From: Actinomycetota bacterium | GTDB lineage: Bacteria > Actinomycetota > Actinomycetes > Actinomycetales > Microbacteriaceae | Length of the DNA stretch: 6,401 nucleotides | Direction: 5' to 3' | NCBI GenBank assembly: GCA_016870695.1 | Contig: VGAV01000146.1 | Coordinates: 1 to 6,401, forward strand | In this document: positions 1 to 5,600 of the stretch, one piece after another | How positions within the stretch are numbered: the first letter of the stretch is position 1 | Layout of the letters: each line of letters begins with the position of its first letter | Made by a program: the position numbers and the translations under genes | The notes under the pieces: model-generated | Seen by the model: the letters and a program-made list of their open reading frames with translations, nothing else | Database searches by the model: none | Told to the model about the DNA's origin: nothing

Positions 1-683
1 ACCCGGATGGCCTCGGGGTAGCGCTCGCGCAGGACGGCCTGGCTGCGCTCGTCGAACGCGGTGGGGAGGTAGGCGATGTTCGCCGACTCCACGCCGCCGG
101 GACCCTCGACCGGGTCGAGGACGGCGATGGCGGTGTCGAGGTGGTAGAACCGGGGGTCCGTCAGGGTGAGGGAGACGACCTCGCGCGAGAAGACCTCGCC
201 GACCTCGCGGTGGCTGTCGCCGGTGGAGCGGAAGCCCGTGCCGGCCAGGATCGTGTCGCCGACGAGGAGGAAGTCGCCCTCGCCCTCGTTCACCTCGACG
301 GGCTCGGCGACCTCGAAGCCGTTCGCGGCGAACCAGTCGATGAAGGCCGGGGCCTCGGCGGCACGCTCACGGAAGCGGAACTTCGGGCCGTACGCGACGC
401 CGTCGATGACGAAGCCGCCGTTGGCGGTGTAGACCATGTCGGGCAGACCCTCGAGCGGGTCGATGAGCTCGATCTCGTGCCCCAGCTCGACGTAGGTGTC
501 GTGAAGCGACTGCCACTGCTTCAGCGCCAGGTTCGTGTCGGTGGGGCGCGACGGCTCCATCCACGGGTTGATGCTGTAGCTCACCGTGAAGTGCTCGGGA
601 CGGCACATCAGATAGCGGCGGTGCTGCTGCACGCGCTCGACGGTCGAGGCCTCGCTGGCGGCGGCGGTGGGGTTCGCGGACAT
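1..683 (-). CDS. ddaH: Dimethylargininase (DDAH / amidinotransferase superfamily), C-terminus cut by window edge
   Basis: Predicted to hydrolyse N-omega-methylated arginine to citrulline and a methylamine in the cytoplasm; the family (COG1834-type) also includes arginine deiminase-like relatives. My translation gives 227 codons plus two bases. Visible family landmarks are LMCRPEHF (residues 25-32), SINPWM (37-42), the substrate-loop motif PDMVYTANGG (81-90), NEGEGDFL (132-139), GTGFR (148-152) and FYHLDTA (179-185), whose His181 is the expected catalytic histidine. The catalytic cysteine, usually near the C-terminus in a KCC-like motif, would lie in the roughly 50-60 residues missing off the left edge. 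The ATG at 683 is preceded by GAGGAG (694-689) with a 5-nt gap, which fixes the start. Residues 1-20 are a variable Ala/Ser-rich lead-in. No signal peptide or membrane segment is seen. It lies 193 bp downstream of the arabinofuranosidase on the same strand and is unlikely to share its function. The family call is firm; the exact substrate (methylarginine or arginine) is inferred. Confidence 0.88.
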   Translation of the reverse strand, partial: MSANPTAAASEASTVERVQQHRRYLMCRPEHFTVSYSINPWMEPSRPTDTNLALKQWQSLHDTYVELGHEIELIDPLEGLPDMVYTANGGFVIDGVAYGPKFRFRERAAEAPAFIDWFAANGFEVAEPVEVNEGEGDFLLVGDTILAGTGFRSTGDSHREVGEVFSREVVSLTLTDPRFYHLDTAIAVLDPVEGPGGVESANIAYLPTAFDERSQAVLRERYPEAIR

Positions 684-876
684 CTTCACTCCTCAGAGAA
701 GGTGCGGCGGACGCTGTCCTCGGGCCCGGTGGCCCTTCGACCCGTCGGCACCGAGGCGCCGTGCGGGGAAAGGTCGGTCCGGGCACGCCGCGCCCATTCT
801 CGCACGCGCGCGCGGACGGGCGCGAGCGGACCGCCGTGCGGACGCCCCGTCGCGTCGCCGACGGTCGCGCTCCGGG
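684..876 (-). other. Intergenic leader between abfA-like gene and ddaH
   Basis: This 193-bp stretch holds no credible small gene: the open frames crossing it are shadows of the flanking genes. Apart from the ddaH ribosome binding site (689-694), the only promoter-like element is TGCGAGAAT read on the minus strand, with a GAGAAT -10-like hexamer at 796-801 (four of six matches to TATAAT plus an upstream TGN). I see no convincing -35 box. The hexamer sits just inside a 7-bp inverted repeat, CGCGCCC (789-795) and GGGCGCG (818-824). If used, it would give a roughly 100-nt 5' leader. No T-tract terminator is visible after the arabinofuranosidase stop. Confidence 0.4.
796..801 (-). promoter_or_regulatory. 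Possible extended -10 box for ddaH
   Basis: On the minus strand the sequence reads TGC-GAGAAT, an extended -10-like element that stands out as a rare A/T-rich patch in this leader. It lacks a recognisable -35 partner at 16-19 bp. It is offered only as the best candidate in the gap. Confidence 0.22.
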
Positions 877-2388
877 TCAGCGCCGTCGCAGCGCCAGCGC
901 CGCCCACGCGACGGGCGGGAGGGTGACGCGCAGGATGCCGCCCTCGATACGCGCGTCGAGGGGACGTGGCCGGACCCGGTCGGGGTCGGCGAGGGTGTTG
1001 CAGGCGGCGGGGTCGTCGTCGTGCAGGAGATGGGTTTCGACGATCTCGACGTCGCCGAGTCCGCGGACGTCGATCTCGACGTCGAGCGGCTCCGCCATCC
1101 CGCGGTTGACGAGGAACACCGCGGACGTCCCCGCGTCGGCGTGGTGGGTCGCGACCCCGGCCACGGCGGGCACGGTCCCGTAGCGCGCCGTCTCGACGGT
1201 CGGCGACGCGATGTGCAGCCGCACCGCCTCCCCCGTGGCCAGGCGGGAGGTGAGGGCGAAGGGGAAGAAGGTCGTCTGCCGCCAGGCCGGTCCGCCCGGC
1301 TCGGTCATGATCGGCGCGATGACGTTCACGAGCTGCGCCAGCGACGCGCTCGCTACCCGATCGGCGTGCGCGAGCAGTGAGATCAGGAGGCTGCCGAACA
1401 CGACGGCATCCGCCGCCGAGTACACGTCCTCGAGGAGCCGCGGCGCCACCGGCCAGTCGTCGATCGCCGTGGGCTTCTCGGATGCCACGCGGTCCATGTA
1501 CCAGACGTTCCACTCGTCGAACGAGATGTCGATGCGCTTCGCGCTGCCCTTCGCCGCGCCGACGTGGTCCGCCGTCGCGACGACCGCTTCGATGAACCGG
1601 TCGGTGTCGACGGCGGAGGCGAGGAAGGACGCGGTGTCGCCGTCGTGCTCCTGGTAGTAGGCGTGGCAGGAGATCATGTCGACGTCGTCGTACGTGTGCT
1701 CGAGGACGACCCGCTCCCACTCGCCGAACGTCGGCATCTGCGCGCCCGAGGAGCCGCACACGACGAGCTCGATCGACGGGTCCAGCTGGCGCATGCCCTT
1801 CGCCGTGCGGGCGGCGAGCGCGCCGTAGTCCGCGGCCGAGCGATGCCCGAGCTGCCACGGCCCGTCCATCTCGTTGCCGAGGCACCACACGCGGACGTCG
1901 AAGGGCTCCGTGCGACCGTTGTCGATCCGCTGCTGCGCCAGCGTGGAGCCGGCGGGGACGTTGGCGTACTCGAGCAGGTCGAGGGCCTCGAGGGTGCCCC
2001 GCGTGCCGAGGTTGACCGCGAGCATGAGGTCGCTGCCGGCCTTGTCGAGCCAGTCGGCGAACTCGTGCAGGCCGATCTCGTTCGTCTCCGTCGAGTGCCA
2101 CGCGAGGTCGAGCCGGCGGGGGCGCTGCTCGCGCGGGCCGACGCTGTCCTCCCAGCGGAAGCCGGAGACGAAGTTCCCGCCGGGGTACCGGATGGTGCTC
2201 ACGCCCAGCTCGCGGACGAGGTCGAGCACGTCCGTCCGGAACCCCTGCTCGTCGGCGGCGGGGTGACCGGGCTCGTAGATGCCGTCGTAGACGTGCCGAC
2301 CGAGGTGTTCGACGAAGCCGCCGAAGAGGCGACGGCGGACGGGGCCGATCACGGATCGGGGGTCGACGGTCAGTCGGGCGGCGGTCAT
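877..2388 (-). CDS. abfA: GH51 alpha-L-arabinofuranosidase, intracellular
   Basis: A 503-aa retaining glycosidase that removes terminal alpha-L-arabinofuranosyl residues from arabinan or arabinoxylan oligosaccharides after uptake. The (beta/alpha)8 barrel carries the GH51 signatures: FGGFVEHLGR (22-31), STIRYPGGNF (64-73), CLGNEMDGPWQ (169-179) with acid/base Glu173, SCHAYY (240-245), and SFDEWNVWY (289-297) with nucleophile Glu292. AQLVNVIAP (351-359) follows, and residues from about 380 form the C-terminal beta-sandwich. Both catalytic glutamates sit almost exactly where they do in characterised ~500-aa bacterial enzymes, so it should be active. There is no signal peptide, consistent with a cytoplasmic enzyme fed by an oligosaccharide transporter not present in this window. 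The ATG at 2388 has a perfect GGAGGAG (2394-2400) at 5 nt. It stands alone here, 233 bp downstream of the PutA homologue, with its own operator-like site upstream. The fold and reaction are firm; the natural polysaccharide is unknown. Confidence 0.96.
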   Translation of the reverse strand: MTAARLTVDPRSVIGPVRRRLFGGFVEHLGRHVYDGIYEPGHPAADEQGFRTDVLDLVRELGVSTIRYPGGNFVSGFRWEDSVGPREQRPRRLDLAWHSTETNEIGLHEFADWLDKAGSDLMLAVNLGTRGTLEALDLLEYANVPAGSTLAQQRIDNGRTEPFDVRVWCLGNEMDGPWQLGHRSAADYGALAARTAKGMRQLDPSIELVVCGSSGAQMPTFGEWERVVLEHTYDDVDMISCHAYYQEHDGDTASFLASAVDTDRFIEAVVATADHVGAAKGSAKRIDISFDEWNVWYMDRVASEKPTAIDDWPVAPRLLEDVYSAADAVVFGSLLISLLAHADRVASASLAQLVNVIAPIMTEPGGPAWRQTTFFPFALTSRLATGEAVRLHIASPTVETARYGTVPAVAGVATHHADAGTSAVFLVNRGMAEPLDVEIDVRGLGDVEIVETHLLHDDDPAACNTLADPDRVRPRPLDARIEGGILRVTLPPVAWAALALRRR

Positions 2389-2413
2389 CGTTGCTCCTCC
2401 GGGTCGGGTCGAC

Positions 2414-2442
2414 GGTATCCCGCAGCCCCGCGCGCACGGAAA
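2414..2442 (-). promoter_or_regulatory. Weak candidate promoter for abfA
   Basis: Minus-strand TTTCCG (2442-2437) and GATACC (2419-2414) are separated by exactly 17 nt. They match the -35 and -10 consensus only partly (two and three positions). If real, transcription would start near 2407, giving a leader of about 20 nt. The -35 hexamer would lie inside the LacI-like palindrome, the classical arrangement for repression. The spacing and operator overlap are the main support. Confidence 0.3.
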
Positions 2443-2450
2443 CGTTTTCG
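2437..2450. promoter_or_regulatory. LacI/GalR-family operator candidate upstream of abfA
   Basis: CGGAAACGTTTTCG is a 14-bp palindrome with a central CG and one mismatched pair; its core AAACGTTT (2440-2447) is perfect. This is the typical shape of operators bound by LacI-family sugar regulators, which commonly control arabinoside-utilisation genes in actinobacteria. A second perfect 8-bp palindrome, TTTCGAAA (2446-2453), overlaps it. The site ends 49 bp before the abfA start codon. No regulator gene is in the window, so the cognate protein is unknown. Confidence 0.6.
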
Positions 2451-2460
2451 AAACCCCTTA

Positions 2461-2482
2461 GGGCAATGGATGCCACGCCGCC
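2461..2482 (+). repeat. Direct repeat, copy 1
   Basis: The 22 bp match the copy at 2596-2617 at 20 positions; the last 16, TGGATGCCACGCCGCC, are identical. It lies 7 bp left of the large inverted repeat. It contains the recurring heptamer GGATGCC. It may be a duplicated target or 3'-end segment, or part of a genome-wide interspersed repeat. Confidence 0.7.
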
Positions 2483-2489
2483 TCACCCA

Positions 2490-2554
2490 GCGCTGACTTG
2501 TCGCATATGCACGCGAAGCCCGGCGTCCGGCGTACATATGCGCCAAGTCAGCGC
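2490..2554. repeat. Long inverted repeat with 25-bp arms, REP/terminator-like hairpin
   Basis: The left arm 2490-2514 and right arm 2530-2554 are reverse complements at 23 of 25 positions around a 15-nt loop (2515-2529). Each arm begins GCGCTGACTTG at its outer end and contains CATATG. Read as RNA in the putA-sense (minus) direction, one of the two mismatches (arm position 21) becomes a U-G wobble, leaving a single G-A mismatch. In the plus direction both are true mismatches (U-C and C-A). This suggests selection as a 3' hairpin after putA. No T-tract follows on either strand, so a classical intrinsic terminator is unlikely. A REP-like element, an mRNA-stabilising hairpin or a protein-binding site are all possible. 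Confidence 0.75.
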
Positions 2555-2558
2555 GAGG

Positions 2559-2584
2559 CGGGACCGCGACCCACGACGGTCCCG
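2559..2584 (-). terminator. Small GC hairpin downstream of putA homologue
   Basis: Perfect 8-bp arms CGGGACCG (2559-2566) and CGGTCCCG (2577-2584) flank a 10-nt loop, starting about 37 nt after the putA stop codon on the minus strand. The stem is all G/C apart from one A-T pair and is not followed by a T-run. If it ends transcription it would act as a T-less actinobacterial hairpin, perhaps with the larger hairpin just beyond. Confidence 0.35.
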
Positions 2585-2595
2585 GGATGCGCTGC

Positions 2596-2617
2596 GGGCG
2601 GTGGATGCCACGCCGCC
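2596..2617 (+). repeat. Direct repeat, copy 2
   Basis: The partner of 2461-2482, in the same orientation and 135 bp away, ending 4 bp before the putA stop codon. The pair brackets both hairpins. The repeat lies wholly outside coding sequence, so the identity is not explained by protein conservation. Confidence 0.7.
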
Positions 2618-2621
2618 GGGC

Positions 2622-5600
2622 TCAGATGACGGCGGTGCTCCACGGGTCGGGGCGGCCATGACGGAACGCCGCGATCGAGATCGCCTGCTCCCGGAGGAAG
2701 GGCAGCAGCTCGATCCGGCCCGCGGTGGTCACCTCGTCGGCGTACACCGTGACCGCGGGGTCGCCGGCGATCGTCCCGGCGAGGGCCGCGCGGAGGGCGC
2801 GCACCGACTCCGCGGGGCCGACGAGCCGCACGCGCGACGGCCGGACGGCGGGGGCCGACAGCGGGTCCGCGGCGGTGTCGCCGGCGGCATCCGGGACTGC
2901 CCCCGCCATCCGCTGCAGCCATTGCGCGTCGCTCTCGACCGAGACCGCGACGCCGCCGTCGCCGAGCAGGTGCCGCACCTCGGCCGGGAGCCCGACCGGG
3001 GTGCTGAGCGTGAACGTCGACGCCGACCGCACCGCCGCCACCAGCACGCGCAGCACGGCCTGCCACGACGCGTCGCCGGTCGCACGCACGGCGACGTCGA
3101 CCGGGCGGTAGCGCCACAGGTTCCGCTCGACGCCGAGCCGCGACACGTCCTTGACGCGGCCGAACTCGCGGTCCCATGCGACCGCGTCCGACAGCGCCCC
3201 GCGGCGCAGCCACTCGAACGCCTCGTAGCCGAGCGTCGGCTGCGCGGCCTCGATGAGCGCGGCGATGCGGCTGTCCAGCCCGCGCAGGTGCAGCGTCGAC
3301 GACGCCGGGCCACCCGACGACGGCCGCCACGACCCGAGGGCGACGAGGCGGTTCGGCCCGCCCGCCATCGTCCCCGTGCCCACGTTCGCCTCGCCCCAGC
3401 CGCCGAGCGGCTCGCGCTGGGCGGCGAAGCCCACCGTGGAGCGGTTGACCCGGAGCGTCGCGGCCTCCACGCCGTCGAGCCACAGGTCGAGGTCGGCGGC
3501 GTCGCGGGTGTGCAGCCCGGCGACGAGACCCGACCCCAGCAGGTTCTGCAGCTCGATCGCGCGGGTCATCGACGGCGCGTGCAGGACGCCGAGCACCGGT
3601 GCGGACACGGCGGTGCGCGTCAGGTGCGATCCGGCGTGCACGCCGATGCGGACGCCGGGGGTCCAGAAGCGTCCCGCGGTCTCCGGGCCGAGGTCCAGCT
3701 CGCGCGGCTGCACGAGCCAGCGCTCCCCGGTCTCGAGCACGGTCAGGGCGCGACGCACCTCGCCGGTCGGCTCCTCCATGAGCGGCCCGATGTCCGAGCG
3801 CGGGTCCGAGGCGGGCCCGACCCGCAGCGACGAGACGGCGTCGGCGAGCTGCGCCGCGATGCGCGACGACCGCGCGGCCGACCCGACGAGGATCGCGAGC
3901 GAGGCGGCGCCCGGAGCCTGACCGGCGCGCGCGAACGCCCCCTCCACGAGGGCCGCGACGGCGTCGTCGACGTCGGCGGACGGGGCGACCACGACGACGT
4001 TGCGCCCCGCCGTGACCGCCTGCAGCGCCAGCTCGGGTCGCCAGGCGACGAACCGCTCCGCCGTGGCCCGCGCCCCCGCGAGCAGGACGCGGTCGACGCC
4101 CGGGTGCACGAGGAGCGAACGACCGGAGGCCTCCTCGTCGAGGTCGACGTAGGCGAGGACGTCCCGCGGGACCCCCGCCGCCCACAGCGCCTCCGCGACC
4201 ACCGCCCCCGCGCGCCGCGCGCGGGGCGAGGGGGTGAGCACGACGCCGGAGCCGGTGGCCAGCGCGGCCACGGCCTCGGCCGCGCACAGTCCGACGGCGG
4301 AGTTCCACCGCGGCGCGACGACCGTGACGCGGTCGGGGACGAACACGGCGCCCGGGACGCGGTCGAGCTCCTTGGCGGTGACGGCGTAGTACGCGGCGGC
4401 GTCGACGGCCGCGTTGACCTCCGCGTCGCCCTCGGCGACGAGCACGCCCGCCTCGGACGCGAGCACCTCCAGCAGCTCGCCGCGGCGCTCCTCGAGCGAG
4501 CGCGCGGCGGCCTGCAGGACGACGGCGCGGTCGGCGGCACCGAGCGCGCTCCACGGCTCGGCACCGGTCCGCACGCGGTCGATGACGGCATCCAGGCCCT
4601 CGGCGTCGTCGACGCGGCCCGCCGCCGCCGTCGCGTCGCCGGCGGTCGACTCCTCGGAGCGCGCGAGCACGTCGCGCGCCCAGGCGCGGTCCGCCGGGAT
4701 CGTGGGGTCGGTGCGCGCGGCGTTGCGGAAGCCGACGGCCCCCTCGGCCGCATCAGCGGTCTCGCGCAGGGAGAACACCGCGGTGTCGACGAAAGCCTGA
4801 CCGCCGAACAGCATCTGCTGCACGTCCGGCCCGAGCGCCGAGGTGTCCTCCGCGGCGGCGTCCCGGGCGATGCCGAGCACCGCCTGGGTGAGGCCGCCGT
4901 CGACGGCCTCGTCGTCCGCGCGGTCGCGCAGGATGGACGGCGCACCCGCCCGCCCGCGGCGCGAGAACCGCGGGGGCAGCACGGTGGTGCCGGCCCGGCG
5001 GAGCGCGCGGTTGACGCGCTCGGCGACGGGCGAGGCCGGCCCGTCGTCGTCGGGGGCTCCGGATGCCGCGGCGTCCGACGCCGGCGCATCGTCGCCCGCC
5101 GTCCCGTCGGACGAGGGAGCCGGCTCCGCCGACCCGGGGCCGGACGTCGGGGCGGCGGCGGCCGCCTCCGCGGCGGCCCGGGCGATGTCGGCGGCGACGA
5201 CGTCGAGGTCGTCGGGGTGGACGACGGGGGCGAGGACGACGTCGGCCCCGGCCGCCGGGACGAAGGAGCGCGGGGCGACGATCTCCACGGCGGTGCCGGC
5301 GTCGTCCGCGAGCGCGCGGGCGAGCTCGGCGATCACCGTGTCGGCGGTCTGCACCTGCACGCGCAGGCCGGACGCGACGCGCTCGTCCAGCACGGTGCGC
5401 AGCGCCGCGACGACGAGCGCGTCGAGGTCGTCGCGGTCGATGGCGAAGGGCGCGGACCAGCCCGAGCGTGCGGCGTCGACGAGCTCGTCGGTCGTCGGCA
5501 CGCCGTCCACCAGCCGGACGTGCAGCGGCGCGCCGCCGTCGGCGACCCGTACGCGCGCCCACGCCGCCAGCTCGCGGAGGGCGTCGGCGGCGTCGGGCAC

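Larger units (their letters stand above)
2389..2621. other. Intergenic region rich in repeats between putA homologue and abfA
   Basis: This 233-bp gap contains no coding sequence I can support. Reading from the putA stop toward abfA it holds: one copy of a 22-bp direct repeat, a small GC hairpin, a large 25-bp-arm inverted repeat with CATATG in each arm, the second direct-repeat copy, a LacI-like palindrome, a weak promoter and the abfA ribosome binding site. It is clearly richer in A/T and symmetry than the flanking genes. The components are listed separately. Confidence 0.75.

Noticed and set aside
789..824. CGCGCCC/GGGCGCG inverted repeat as operator or terminator
   Set aside because: Seven-bp G/C-only arms with a 22-nt loop are expected by chance in such G+C-rich DNA.
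141..926. 261-aa plus-strand open frame over ddaH
   Set aside because: Shadow of the dimethylargininase on the opposite strand; Arg/Val-rich with no motifs.
686..2476. 596-aa minus-strand open frame across abfA and its flanks
   Set aside because: It is Arg/Pro-rich shadow translation in another frame of the GH51 gene, which has perfect family motifs and a strong ribosome binding site.
1564..2496. 310-aa plus-strand open frame opposite abfA
   Set aside because: Antisense shadow typical of high-G+C DNA; no domain is recognisable and there is no ribosome binding site of note.
2490..2554. Classical rho-independent terminator
   Set aside because: The hairpin is strong but no T-tract follows in either direction, so I annotate it as an inverted repeat and leave termination open.
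2461..2617. Insertion sequence or CRISPR array in the spacer
   Set aside because: There is no transposase and only two repeat copies with unequal internal structure; it is neither an IS nor an array.
2548..4554. 668-aa minus-strand open frame within the putA homologue
   Set aside because: Extremely Arg/Gly/Ala-rich translation of an off-frame; the overlapping 1246-aa frame has family-level similarity throughout.
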